Shown here piece after piece: positions 25,133 through 34,042 of a DNA stretch of 64,000 bases. Numbering within the stretch: position 1 is the stretch's first letter; each line of letters opens with the position of its first letter. The translations under genes were made by a program, and so were the position numbers. The notes below the pieces were generated by a model, which saw nothing but the letters and a program-made list of their open reading frames with translations, made no database searches and was not told the DNA's origin. The stretch comes from Actinocrinis sp035653575 (GTDB taxonomy: Bacteria; Actinomycetota; Actinomycetes; Streptomycetales; Catenulisporaceae), in the NCBI RefSeq assembly GCF_035653575.1, contig NZ_DASRBQ010000118.1:58655-122654 (forward strand), read 5' to 3'.

Positions 25133-25783
25133 CTAAAGCCAGCCCTTCTCCTGCGCGATACGCACGGCTTCAGCGCGATTGCGTGCCCCGGTCTTCTGAA
25201 TGCACGCGGACAGGTAGTTGCGCACGGTGCCTTCGGAAAGGCTCAGCTTTTCGGCGATCTCCGCGTTCACGGAACCGTCGGCAGAGGCGGCGAGCACGTC
25301 CCGCTCCCGGCTCGTCAGCGGGTTGATCCCGTCGGCGAGCGCGGCGGCGGCGAGATCGGGATCGATCACCCGCTCGCCGGCCAGCACCCTGCGCACCGCC
25401 TCGGCCAGGCGGGCGGCCGGGGCGTCCTTGACCATGAAGGCGGCCGCGCCGGCCTCCATGGCGCGGCGCAGGAAGCCGGGCCTGCCGAAGGTGGTGAGCA
25501 CCACGACCTTGGTCTCAGGGTGCCGCTTGCGCAGCTGCGCCGCGGCGCTCAGGCCGTCAAGGCCGGGCATCTCGATGTCGAGCAGCGCCACGTCCACGCC
25601 GCCGAGCGCGTCCACCGCGTCGACCACCTCGTCGCCGCGGCCGACCTGCCCGACGACGGTCATGTCCGGCTCAAGGTCGAGCAGGGTCGCCAGCGCCTCG
25701 CGGATCATCGCCTGGTCCTCCGCTAGCAGGACCCTGATACGTTTGTCCTGGTCGCTCCCCGGATTCGCGCTCCCCGAATTCAC
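25133..25783 (-). CDS. NarL/DesR-type response regulator
   Basis: A 216-residue response regulator with an N-terminal receiver (phospho-acceptor Asp about residue 69 in VALLDIEMPGLDG, acidic pair AEDQ near 21, conserved Lys in MVKDAPA) and a C-terminal LuxR-type helix-turn-helix (LTSRERDVLAASADG, then EIAEKLSLSEGTVRNYLS). It lies 20 nt downstream of the histidine kinase, and both follow an ABC-2 transporter on the same strand. DesR-like pairs often regulate a neighbouring ABC transporter in response to envelope stress; the palindrome at 28910-28927 is a candidate target. Confidence 0.93.
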   Translation of the reverse strand: MNSGSANPGSDQDKRIRVLLAEDQAMIREALATLLDLEPDMTVVGQVGRGDEVVDAVDALGGVDVALLDIEMPGLDGLSAAAQLRKRHPETKVVVLTTFGRPGFLRRAMEAGAAAFMVKDAPAARLAEAVRRVLAGERVIDPDLAAAALADGINPLTSRERDVLAASADGSVNAEIAEKLSLSEGTVRNYLSACIQKTGARNRAEAVRIAQEKGWL

Positions 25784-25803
25784 GGCCCAACCTTAGCCGA
25801 CAG

Positions 25804-27084
25804 TCACCGTACCGGGAGGGTGGCGGCGACCCGGAATCCGTGCGGGCGCGTCGGCCCGGCGCTCAGCGTGGCCGAGAACGGGGCCAGCCGCTCACGCAGG
25901 CCGGTCAGGCCGTTACCCCAGTGCTCGGCCTGTTCGGCGGGCTCGGCGAGCGCCGCGGCCGCGGAAGCGTCGAGCGCATCGGAGCCGTCGACCGCGTCAG
26001 GGGCCTGCTCCGGGCACGGCCTGGCGCGACCGTCGTCGACCACTTCGAGCGTGACCGTGGCCTCGCCGTCAACGCGCGCCTCGATGAGCCGCGCCCGGCA
26101 CCAGGTGGCGCCGGAGTGCCGGACCACGTTGGTCACCGCTTCGCGCAGGCACCAGGCGAGCGCCGCCTCGGCCTCCGGTTCGAGCGTGCCAGAACGGCGC
26201 AGCAACGCGGGGTCGACCTCGAAGGAGATCTGTGCGGCCTCGAGCGCGGTGCGCGCGGAGACCGTCTCGACGGCGAGCGTGGCCCGCCGATAGCCGGAGA
26301 CCGCCTCCCGGATGTCGGCCAGCGCCTGCCGGGAGACCTGTTCGATGTCCGCGACCTGCTTCTCCGCGGCCGCGGCGTCCAACGGGATCAGCCGCCTGGC
26401 CAGCTCGGCCTTGAGCGTGATGGTCGCCATCGAGTGCCCGGCCAGGTCGTGCAGATCGCGGGCCAGGCGCAGCCGCTCCTCGTTGACCGCCAGATGCTTG
26501 ACCTCCTCGCGGGCCTGGTGCAGCTCGCCGATCAGGCCGCGCATCCGCCGCACACCCATCACCGCGAAGCAGGAGAAGAACGAGGGCAGCACCATCCAGG
26601 CCCAGGTCCCGGTGTCGACCTTGAGCAGGACGCCTTCGAGCACCATGGCGCCGGTGGCCGCCGCGCCGCCGATCAGCGCCCAGCGCCGCTCCCCGCCCAG
26701 CGGGAGCATCGAGCCGCAGACCGCGGAGACGTAGATCCACAGCGCGATCCAGGTCGGGGTGCACAGGATCGGCAGCCCGACGGCGAGGGCGATCAGGATC
26801 CCGAGGTAGACCGTCGCCCTGCGGTCCCGGTTCCAGCGCAGGTGGTCGTGCTCCCACGCGGCGCGGCTCGTGATGGTCAACCGGGTGTAGATGTAGCAGA
26901 ACAGCCAGAACCCGGTGATGCCCAGAACCTGCTGCCAGAGCGCGTACCGCTTGTTGAAGTTGTCGACGAGCGGGATCAGCAGATAGATCAGCCAGACCCC
27001 AGCCCACAGCCATCCGGTCCGGGTGCGTAACCCGAGCCGGATGGCTGCGTCGTCCTCGCGGACGTTGCGGACTTCGCCGCTCAT
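25804..27084 (-). CDS. DesK-type sensor histidine kinase
   Basis: A 426-residue membrane kinase with about five N-terminal helices (residues 25-180), a linker coiled coil, a HisKA_3 dimerisation domain with phospho-acceptor His about 212 in RLARDLHDLAGHSM, and an HATPase_c domain (N-box WCLREAVTNVVRHSGA, G1 box EVVDDGRA, G2 box GNGLTGLRERL). Between the G1 and G2 boxes there is an unusual ~35-residue acidic/Ala-rich insertion. Small external loops fit membrane-state or antibiotic sensing. Gene order is ABC ATPase, permease, kinase, regulator, probably one operon. Confidence 0.92.
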   Translation of the reverse strand: MSGEVRNVREDDAAIRLGLRTRTGWLWAGVWLIYLLIPLVDNFNKRYALWQQVLGITGFWLFCYIYTRLTITSRAAWEHDHLRWNRDRRATVYLGILIALAVGLPILCTPTWIALWIYVSAVCGSMLPLGGERRWALIGGAAATGAMVLEGVLLKVDTGTWAWMVLPSFFSCFAVMGVRRMRGLIGELHQAREEVKHLAVNEERLRLARDLHDLAGHSMATITLKAELARRLIPLDAAAAEKQVADIEQVSRQALADIREAVSGYRRATLAVETVSARTALEAAQISFEVDPALLRRSGTLEPEAEAALAWCLREAVTNVVRHSGATWCRARLIEARVDGEATVTLEVVDDGRARPCPEQAPDAVDGSDALDASAAAALAEPAEQAEHWGNGLTGLRERLAPFSATLSAGPTRPHGFRVAATLPVR

Positions 27085-27103
27085 GTGCGCCGGCCGCCCC
27101 TGC

Positions 27104-27844
27104 TCAGCCGGCGTCCACGCCGCGGCGGTACATGCGGGCCGCCAGGACGCTCGCGCCGACCGTCCACGCGATCAGGATCGCGATCCCGCTGCTCGGCACG
27201 TGCGTCCCCGTGATCACGTCCTGAGCCAACTGCCGCACCTGGTAGGTCGGCAGCGCCTTGCCCACTTTCTCCAGCACCCCGCCGCCCAGCGGGAAGAACT
27301 GCCCGCCGAGGAAGGAGCCGCCGACGTACACCAGGATCGTGACGATCTGCACCGAGTCCTGCGGGACCCCGTAGCCGATCGCGATGCCCAGCGCGGTGAA
27401 GGCAAGAGCGCCGGCCCACAGCACCAGGAACGCGGCGACCCACTTGGCCGCGCTCAGGTGCACGCCCATCGAACCGCCGACGATGAACACGATTGCGATG
27501 GCCGGGACGGTGATCAGCGTCGCCGAACCGATCTTGCTGATCACATAACCGTTGCCGGGCAGGGCGGTCAGCCGCAGCTGCCGGATCCAGCCTTCCTTGC
27601 GCTCGGTCGCGATCTTCTGGGCGTTCGTGGTGAGCGCAGCGCCCAGAGCACCGAAGGAGGCGTAAGCGATCAGGAAATAGGTACGCAGGCTCAGGTGCGT
27701 GCCTTCCACCATCTTGTTGCTGTTGGCGGTGCCCGCGGTCAGCAGGAAAAGCACGGTCGGGTAGAGGATGGTGAAGAACATGACGCGGCGGTTGCGCAGC
27801 GCGCGCAGGATCTCCAGCCGGGTCAGGGCGATCACGCCGGTCAT
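27104..27844 (-). CDS. ABC-2 type transporter permease
   Basis: A 246-residue permease with about six membrane helices, starting with the short cytosolic ALTRLEILRALRNRRVMFF helix typical of ABC-2 exporters next to two-component genes. A conserved ATERKEGWIRQLRLTALPG loop is present. The start overlaps the stop of the ATPase gene (ATGA), which is the coupled partner. Likely exports or protects against a lipid-targeting compound; substrate unknown. Confidence 0.9.
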   Translation of the reverse strand: MTGVIALTRLEILRALRNRRVMFFTILYPTVLFLLTAGTANSNKMVEGTHLSLRTYFLIAYASFGALGAALTTNAQKIATERKEGWIRQLRLTALPGNGYVISKIGSATLITVPAIAIVFIVGGSMGVHLSAAKWVAAFLVLWAGALAFTALGIAIGYGVPQDSVQIVTILVYVGGSFLGGQFFPLGGGVLEKVGKALPTYQVRQLAQDVITGTHVPSSGIAILIAWTVGASVLAARMYRRGVDAG

Positions 27845-28794
27845 CGGGCGTCCTCCACTACTTCCGCGTGCGCGTCCGCGCCATTGTCCTGCTGGGTGAT
27901 CGCGACGAAGGCCTGCTCGAGGCCCAGCGCGGTGATCTCGATGTCCTCGGGCCGGTAGCCGGCGTCGATGATCGAGTAGAAGGTCTTGTCCGAGTCCGAG
28001 GTCTGGATCTGCACCCGGTCGTTGAGGACGTCCAGCGACACCACGTTCGGCAGCATCAGCAGCTGGTCGCGCGAGACCCCGGGCAGCCGGAACGAGATGC
28101 GCTGGAAGCCGGCCTGCGCCTTGATGTCCGCGACGGTGCCGTTGGCCAGCAGCCGGCCCTTGTTGATCACTATCACCTGGTCGGCGATCTGGTCCGCCTC
28201 CTCCAGGTAGTGGGTGGCGAACAGGATCGTCTTGCCGCGCTCGGCCTGCGCCTTCATCGCGGCCCAGAAGATCTGCCGGTTCTCCACGTCCATGCCGGTG
28301 GTCGGCTCGTCGAGCACGATCAGGTCGCTGTCCCCGGCGATGGCGATGGCGAACCGCACCCGCTGGGTCTGGCCGCCGGAGAGCTTGTCCGCCTTGCGCT
28401 CGGCGATGTCCGCGATGTTCGCCCGCTTGAGCACCTCATCGACCGGCAGCGGCCGCGGGTGCAGCTTCGTCATGAGGGTGAGCAGTTCGCGCACGGTCAC
28501 ATCGCTCAGCAGTCCCCCGGACTGGAGCATCGCTCCCACATGGCCGGCCATGATCGCGTCATGGGGCGCCTTGCCGAACACCCGTACCGTGCCCGAGGAC
28601 GGCTTGCGCAGGCCCAGCAGCATGTCGATGGAGGTGGACTTGCCCGCCCCGTTGGGCCCGAGGAACGCCACGGTGCGGGCCTGCGGGATCTCGAGGCTCA
28701 GCTCGTTGACCGCCTTGACCTGCCCGTAGTGCTTTGAGACGTTCTCGAACGTCACCGCGGCGGACCCCGGCCCGCCGCGTACTCCCGTAGTCAT
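27841..28794 (-). CDS. ABC transporter ATP-binding protein
   Basis: A 317-residue ATPase. Walker A is GPNGAGKST, the signature is LSGGQTQRVRFA, and Walker B is LIVLDEPTTGMD. The H-loop follows in LFATHYLEEAD. The C-terminal third is the usual regulatory extension of exporter ATPases. ATG 28794 is preferred; the frame continues to a TTG at 28851 that would overlap likely promoter sequence. First gene of the ABC/two-component operon. Confidence 0.92.
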   Translation of the reverse strand: MTTGVRGGPGSAAVTFENVSKHYGQVKAVNELSLEIPQARTVAFLGPNGAGKSTSIDMLLGLRKPSSGTVRVFGKAPHDAIMAGHVGAMLQSGGLLSDVTVRELLTLMTKLHPRPLPVDEVLKRANIADIAERKADKLSGGQTQRVRFAIAIAGDSDLIVLDEPTTGMDVENRQIFWAAMKAQAERGKTILFATHYLEEADQIADQVIVINKGRLLANGTVADIKAQAGFQRISFRLPGVSRDQLLMLPNVVSLDVLNDRVQIQTSDSDKTFYSIIDAGYRPEDIEITALGLEQAFVAITQQDNGADAHAEVVEDAR

Positions 28795-28909
28795 CTTCAG
28801 TCCCGTCGTCGAATCCCCTGGGCGTTCGGCCTGTTCCGTACGCCCTGGCAACTAGGACTATCGAATCGGATTGCGCGCCGCCGCGTCAGTGTGCGGCGTC
28901 GTGAACCTC

Positions 28910-28927
28910 GCATGACAACTGTCATGC
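28910..28927. promoter_or_regulatory. Perfect 8-bp palindrome upstream of the ABC/DesKR operon
   Basis: GCATGACA (28910-28917) and TGTCATGC (28920-28927) are perfect reverse complements around AC. The site lies 116 bp upstream of the ABC ATPase start, in a promoter-sized gap. It is the right shape for a dimeric response-regulator site, possibly of the operon's own DesR-like protein. It is too AT-rich with too short a loop to be a good terminator for the gene ending at 28986. Confidence 0.45.
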
Positions 28928-28985
28928 CTGGTCCATGCAGTACCGCGGCTCGCCGACTCGGTGTGGTTCCGACCCGGTGCGGTGG

Positions 28986-31900
28986 TCAGTGCAGCAGGCC
29001 GCCGAGGATTCCGGTGGGCGCGGGGCTCGGCGCGGAGGTGGGGGACGAGCCGGTGCCACTGCCGCCGCCGGAACCGCCGCCGGACTTCGTGCCGCTACCG
29101 GACCCGCTGGTCTGCGAGCCCGTCCCCGAGTTCGAGCCCGAGACCGAGCCGGTGGAGCAGCCCTGCCCGCTTTGCGGCACGTAGGTGACGTGGAACTGCT
29201 CGGTGCCCACCTGGCTGCCGCCGCGCAGCAGCGTCCGCGTGACATCGACCTGGAAGCCCGGCTGCGCCCCCGCACAGGAGCCGTGCCCTGCGCTGGGCTG
29301 AACGATCGCAGTACGCTGCGACACGTCGACCTTCACCTCGTCGTACGGCTTCTCGCCGAGGAGCGCGACGGTGAGCGAGTTGTTCGCGTAGGAGGCGTAG
29401 ACGTAGACCGGGTGGCCGCTGACGTTGCTCCACTGGAGGTCGGTGCCGGGCGCGACCACGGCCGCGTCGAGGCCGACCGGGTAGCGGTCGACGTACGAGG
29501 CGTGCGGGTGGTGCACCGTGTCGCCCATGCCGGCGGAGAACGCCGCGTCGAAGACCGCCGTGGCGACCGTGTCGACGCCGCCGGAGGGGTCGACGCCCGC
29601 GCGCTGCGCCGCCGCGCTGACCGCGAAACCGTTGGCGGTGGTCGGCGCGCCGACGGTGCCGAGGAAGGACCAGGTGGCCCCGGGCGGCACGATGTCGCCG
29701 GCGACGAGCGAGGTGGCCCGCTGGACGTTGGTGAAGCGGTTCGGGGCGTCCGGGACCGGCAGGGTGCTGCTGCCGAGCACGTCGGTGACGTCGAGGGCCT
29801 GCGCCTGCGCGGTGGTGAAGGTTGCGGGGAGCGGGCCGAGCGGCACGTTCGCGGTGCGCGGCGCGGACTCGGTGAGTGCGGGCAGTACCGCGGCGGCGAG
29901 GCTGTCGGGGGCGAAGCCGCGGCCGTCGCGCGCGGGGACCAGCACCGGCTGGTCGCCGTTGATGGAGAAGGAGGCGTTGACCGCGGACTGCTCCTGCGCG
30001 CGCACGTTCTGGCCGAGGTAGCTGCGCAGCCGCGCGCCGTCGAGATGGGCGGCCAGCTGACCGGTCGGGTCGGGCGTGATGGTGAGCGCGTCGCCGATCT
30101 GAGCCGGGGTCAGCTGCGTGGTGACGGTCCCGGTGACCAGCGCGATCGGTGCCGACACCGCCGGACGGGCGATCGTCTCCAGCGCTGCCTGCAGCGCCGC
30201 GGGCGTGGCCTTCGGGCGCAACGGCTGCACTGGGATCCGAATCGGACCGGTGACCCGCAGGTATCCGTTCCGGATCGCGGTGATCGCGCCGTCCGTGCTG
30301 AATCCACGGCCTTCCTTGGGCGCGGTGACCACCGGGACGCCGGCCCGGAAGGTGATGGCGCCTTCGACCATCGGGCTGTTGTACGCGGCGGCGATCTTGT
30401 CAAGCGCGCGGCCGAGCGCGGCCGCGTCCACACTCGGGATCGGCGCGATCTGGTGCGTGGCGCCGAACAGCGCCGGGATGATGACCAGCGGGTTGGTGCG
30501 GTCCTGCTGCGCGGCCTGGAGGGTGCCCGCGACATCGAGGGTGAGCCCCGAGGTGCCGGGGTCGAGGCTGACCGGGGTCTGGCCGACCAGCAGCGGAATC
30601 GGCGCGCGGGCCGTGGCGCCGAGCCGGTCGCTGAGCGCCTGCTCGGCCGCGGCCGGGCTCAGTCCGCCGATCGGGACTCCGGCGACGACGGTGCCGCGCG
30701 GCACGCTGCCGCCGAAGACCCCGCTCGCCACCGCCAGCGCGACGCCGTAGAGGAGGGCGAAGGCGGCCGCCACGACGGCGACGATCGTCAGGAGCCTGCT
30801 ACCGCCGCGCCGCTCGGTGTCGTCCTCGGCCGCGTCGTTCTCGGCCTGGCTGCGCCGGTCGGCGCGCGGCTTCGGGACGCGGCCGACTGCCGACTCGTCT
30901 CCGGCGGCGCCCCCGTGGCGCGGCCGCGGCTGCGCGGGCGCCGAGGGGGCGGCGGCTGCCGCGACGAGGGCGGGAGCCGCCGCCTGCGCCGGAATCTTGG
31001 TGAGCTGCTGGGTCGGCGCGTCCGGGGCGGCGAAGGGCGCGGCGAACGGACTGGCCGCGGCCGCGGAGCCGCGCAGGGCGCGGGCGGCCGGCGAGCCAGG
31101 GTCCAGATACGCGGACTCTCCGGAGGAGTTGTGGAAGATGCCGCCGAGGTAGCGCAGCGCGAGGGCGTGCCGCGAGGGGTCGTGCCCCTCGGGGTAGTAC
31201 CCGCCGAAGCCGGGGAAGGCGGCGGGCTGGGTCGGGACGCCGTAGGGGCCGCCGAAGGTGGCGGCCGGAACGGCGCCGGGCACGTACTCGTAAGGGGGCT
31301 GACCCGCGTCGGCGAATTCGCCTTCGACGATCTCCTCGCCCCCGGCGGCGCCCGGCTCGCGCACCGCCGCCGCGCCCGCCGGCTCGTCGCGGAACCAGGT
31401 GCCGGGCAGGTCGTCGTCCGCCGTGGCGGCCGGATCGGCCGAGCGGTCGAGGCCTACGTCGGCCGCGGAGACCTTCTCGAGGTCGAGCCCGAAGACCTGC
31501 TCCAGGGTGTCGTGGAAGGCGTCGGCGAGCTCCGCCGCGTTCTGCTGCGCGGCCGTGGACGGCGGCAGCGTCGTGGTAAGCAGCGCCGGAGTCGGCCGGG
31601 TGTCGCGCGGCAGCGGCACCACGAGCGTGGCCGTAGTGAGCGCAGCAAGTTCTGAGGGCAGCGCACTGGGCCGCGCCGGGGAGGCGGCGACCTGTGCGAA
31701 CGGGGCGGCCGGTGCGGCGTTGCGGCGCGGGCCCGGGGCGCCTTCCGGCAGGGCGTCCTCGGCGCGGTCCTCCCAGGCTGCGTGCGGACGCAGCGTCGTC
31801 GAGGGCTGAGGCGGCGCAGAGGGCAGCTTGATCAGCAGGCGGGCGGTCGCCTCGGCGGTGGAGGACACGCGCAGGCCGGACTGCTGCGGGTCGGCGGCCT

Positions 31901-32150
31901 GGGGCTCCTGGTGCGGCAGGGCGCCTGAATCAGGCATCGAGTACGGGTCGCCTGGGTTCGGATCGCCGTCGGGGCCGTCGCTCAGATACTCCGGAAGCGG
32001 CGGGAACTCGAGCAGGTCGGTCGCGCCGGGAACCCCGGTCTCGTAACCGCCGGTCTCGTACAGACCGGAGGCGAACTGCGGGTCATAAGGGTCGCGCCGG
32101 TACGGATCGGTGCCCCGCCCTGGGTAATCCGTGGACTCTGGAGTATTCAC
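28986..32150 (-). CDS. Large envelope protein with VanW domain and long disordered N-terminus
   Basis: A 1,054-residue protein. Residues 1-450 are low-complexity, rich in Pro/Ala/Gly and probably cytosolic. One membrane helix follows (LLTIVAVVAAAFALLYGVAL, about 452-477). The external part has repeated peptidoglycan-binding-like modules and then a VanW domain (from NRFTNVQRATSLVAG to VDTVATAVFDAAF, about 798-940). A Ser/Gly-rich tail ends the protein. VanW is associated with glycopeptide-resistance loci and cell-wall proteins, but its activity is unknown. GTG 32150 is preferred; the ORF extends upstream to 32306 through promoter-like sequence. Cell-wall attachment or remodelling is inferred. 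Confidence 0.82.
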   Translation of the reverse strand: MNTPESTDYPGRGTDPYRRDPYDPQFASGLYETGGYETGVPGATDLLEFPPLPEYLSDGPDGDPNPGDPYSMPDSGALPHQEPQAADPQQSGLRVSSTAEATARLLIKLPSAPPQPSTTLRPHAAWEDRAEDALPEGAPGPRRNAAPAAPFAQVAASPARPSALPSELAALTTATLVVPLPRDTRPTPALLTTTLPPSTAAQQNAAELADAFHDTLEQVFGLDLEKVSAADVGLDRSADPAATADDDLPGTWFRDEPAGAAAVREPGAAGGEEIVEGEFADAGQPPYEYVPGAVPAATFGGPYGVPTQPAAFPGFGGYYPEGHDPSRHALALRYLGGIFHNSSGESAYLDPGSPAARALRGSAAAASPFAAPFAAPDAPTQQLTKIPAQAAAPALVAAAAAPSAPAQPRPRHGGAAGDESAVGRVPKPRADRRSQAENDAAEDDTERRGGSRLLTIVAVVAAAFALLYGVALAVASGVFGGSVPRGTVVAGVPIGGLSPAAAEQALSDRLGATARAPIPLLVGQTPVSLDPGTSGLTLDVAGTLQAAQQDRTNPLVIIPALFGATHQIAPIPSVDAAALGRALDKIAAAYNSPMVEGAITFRAGVPVVTAPKEGRGFSTDGAITAIRNGYLRVTGPIRIPVQPLRPKATPAALQAALETIARPAVSAPIALVTGTVTTQLTPAQIGDALTITPDPTGQLAAHLDGARLRSYLGQNVRAQEQSAVNASFSINGDQPVLVPARDGRGFAPDSLAAAVLPALTESAPRTANVPLGPLPATFTTAQAQALDVTDVLGSSTLPVPDAPNRFTNVQRATSLVAGDIVPPGATWSFLGTVGAPTTANGFAVSAAAQRAGVDPSGGVDTVATAVFDAAFSAGMGDTVHHPHASYVDRYPVGLDAAVVAPGTDLQWSNVSGHPVYVYASYANNSLTVALLGEKPYDEVKVDVSQRTAIVQPSAGHGSCAGAQPGFQVDVTRTLLRGGSQVGTEQFHVTYVPQSGQGCSTGSVSGSNSGTGSQTSGSGSGTKSGGGSGGGSGTGSSPTSAPSPAPTGILGGLLH

Positions 32151-32226
32151 AGCGCCGTTCCGGCCTTCCAGATCGCAGATCGACGTCCGCGCCGCCGAAT
32201 CGGCCCGATCACGGACAGTGCCTTGG

Positions 32227-32246
32227 CGATCACCATACTGTGATCG
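32227..32246. promoter_or_regulatory. Inverted repeat over the VanW-gene -10 region
   Basis: CGATCAC (32227-32233) and GTGATCG (32240-32246) are perfect reverse complements with a 6-nt spacer. On the minus strand the middle contains TATGGT (32237 down to 32232), a possible -10 box about 80 nt upstream of the VanW-protein start. An operator over its promoter is likely; no -35 is obvious. Confidence 0.4.
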
Positions 32247-32386
32247 TCGTCGGCCCGAGGCCCGATGGCTGATATTCCACCGTCGCGAGTGATGCCGTGG
32301 GAACACGCGTCAACGCCGCTTCGGCGCATCGAACACGGTGAAAGGGATACGGCGTAACTGAACGCGTGCCGCAGCGTCCGCGGAAT

Positions 32387-32977
32387 TCACCCGCGAGGGT
32401 GAACGCCTCCCGAGCCACCGGACCGCTGCGCGAGCCGCGCGTTGAGCGACGCGAGCCAGGCGCGGTACGTCACCGTGACGATCAGCGCCATGCCGCCGAG
32501 CAGATACGTGATCGACTTCCAGTCGTTGGGGAGGATCACGTCGCCCTTGCGCGCGAACGTGAAGGGCGGACCGAGGTAGGTGAGCCAGATGAGGGCGAGC
32601 AACCAGCCGGCGGAGGCGCAGCTGACCGCGGACAGCCGGGTCGGGAGCCACGACGCGGCAGCACCGGGCGCGAGTTCGCCCAGCGCGAGCATCAGGCCGA
32701 TGAGGCCGCCGAAGCACAGCAGCAGGCCGGTAGGCCAGCTGACGCCCAGCCAGGTCGCGCTCGCCCGGTGACCGAAGGAGCCGAGGCCGCCGACGACGAG
32801 GCCGGCCGCCGCCGCGAGGAGCAGGAACAGCCAGCGCGAAACCCTCTCGAAGGCGAAAGCGCGCGGCTCGGCAGCGTCCTGGACGGGCTTATCGACCGGT
32901 GCGGCGCTCTTGCCCGCGGCGCCCTCGTCGGCGGAGGCGCTCGGGCGGGTCGGCTTCAGTCGGCTCACGGCAGCCAT
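32387..32977 (-). CDS. DUF6113-like membrane protein
   Basis: A 196-residue membrane protein with a ~45-residue charged N-terminus and four or five helices (WLFLLLAAAAGLVVGGL, TGLLLCFGGLIGLMLAL, CASAGWLLALIWLTYLG, ITYLLGGMALIVTVTY). It directly follows mshB, as DUF6113 proteins commonly do in actinomycetes; assignment rests on this context and topology. ATG 32977 avoids a long overlap with mshB that the extended ORF (to 33073) would need. Function unknown. Confidence 0.75.
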   Translation of the reverse strand: MAAVSRLKPTRPSASADEGAAGKSAAPVDKPVQDAAEPRAFAFERVSRWLFLLLAAAAGLVVGGLGSFGHRASATWLGVSWPTGLLLCFGGLIGLMLALGELAPGAAASWLPTRLSAVSCASAGWLLALIWLTYLGPPFTFARKGDVILPNDWKSITYLLGGMALIVTVTYRAWLASLNARLAQRSGGSGGVHPRG

Positions 32978-33017
32978 TCTGCGGCATGGTGCCTCGGCCG
33001 GAGTGCCGCGGCAGGCA

Positions 33018-33917
33018 CTAAACGTCCAACCCGGCGAACAGATCCACCTCCGGCTTGTCCGGACCGGACGCACCGTGGACCAGTTGATAGTGCTCGACGC
33101 CCATCACCTGCTGGCCGAGGCTGTTGGACAGCGCGAAGAAGGGGCCGTCCACGGTGATCTGCGTGGCGTGCGCGCGCATCGCGGCGGCCTTGCGCTCGGC
33201 GTACTCCTCGGCGCGCACGACCGCGGTGACCGTGTCGTCCTCCGCGACGAAGGGCAGGTCGTCTACCGATTCGACCGCGACGAAGCCGGTCGAGTCACCC
33301 TCGGCCCGCAACGCGTCGAGCCCCGCCTGGACCACGGAACGCGGCACGGTGTTCCAGTAGATCTTGGATATCTCGTGCGCCGGCCCCGCGCCGAAATCCG
33401 CGTCGGCGGCGAGTTCGGCCGCTCGCATCGCCACCCGGTGCGCCTGGATGTGGTCCGGGTGCCCGTAGCCGCCGAACTCGTTGTAGGTAACCAGTACCTG
33501 CGGCCGCACCTCGCGAATGACGGGCACCAGCATCGCGGCGGCCTCGTCCACATCCGCCTGCCAGAAGCAGTTCGGCGCGTTGTTCGGCTCGGTGCCCATC
33601 ATTCCCGAGTCCCGGAAGCGCCCGGGGCCGCCGAGGAAGCGGTAGTCCGTGACGCCGAGTTCGCGCATCGCGGCGGCCAGTTCAGTGATGCGGTGCGGGC
33701 CGAGCCGGTCCTCGTGGTCGGCGGCGAGATACGCCAATTCCGGCACCAGCACCTCGCCGAGTTCGCCGAGGGTGCAGGTCACCAGCGCCACGTGGGCGCC
33801 CTCCGCGGCGTATTTCGCCATGGTGGCGCCGTTGTTGATGGACTCGTCGTCGGGATGCGCGTGTACGAACAGGATCGACTGGCCGGTACGCGGTAGCGGA
33901 CTGGTTCGACGCCTCAT
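33018..33917 (-). CDS. mshB: MshB deacetylase of mycothiol synthesis
   Basis: A 299-residue zinc deacetylase that removes the acetyl group from N-acetylglucosaminyl-inositol, a step in mycothiol synthesis. Zinc motifs are AHPDDESINNGATMA (residues about 20-34) and GGYGHPDHIQAH. TCTLGELGEVLVPELAYLAAD is typical of MshB and separates it from Mca at 22.6 kb. The ATG lies 7 nt after a TAGGCT -10 box, so the mRNA may be leaderless. DUF6113 is downstream on the same strand. Confidence 0.95.
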   Translation of the reverse strand: MRRRTSPLPRTGQSILFVHAHPDDESINNGATMAKYAAEGAHVALVTCTLGELGEVLVPELAYLAADHEDRLGPHRITELAAAMRELGVTDYRFLGGPGRFRDSGMMGTEPNNAPNCFWQADVDEAAAMLVPVIREVRPQVLVTYNEFGGYGHPDHIQAHRVAMRAAELAADADFGAGPAHEISKIYWNTVPRSVVQAGLDALRAEGDSTGFVAVESVDDLPFVAEDDTVTAVVRAEEYAERKAAAMRAHATQITVDGPFFALSNSLGQQVMGVEHYQLVHGASGPDKPEVDLFAGLDV

Positions 33918-33930
33918 GCGTTTAAGCCTA
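33918..33930 (-). promoter_or_regulatory. Leaderless-type -10 box of mshB
   Basis: Reading the minus strand, TAGGCT (33930-33925) is followed by 7 nt and then the mshB ATG (33917). No Shine-Dalgarno is present between them. Confidence 0.45.
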
Positions 33931-34042
33931 CGTTGCGCAGTCCGGTAGAAGTCCGCTTACGGCGTCTCGCAGTGAGGGCACGGATCGTATTCACTCGGTA
34001 ACAGAGTCCTGCACAGCCCCGGGGAAGGACAACGCACCACAG

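Noticed and set aside
28910..28927. Palindrome as terminator of the VanW gene
   Set aside because: The stem is only 8 bp with a 2-nt loop and no T-run on the minus strand, and it sits in a promoter-sized gap.
28935..31655. 906-codon ORF opposite the VanW gene
   Set aside because: The minus strand has a signal-anchor helix and VanW motifs; the opposite frame is low-complexity Arg/Gly/Val sequence.
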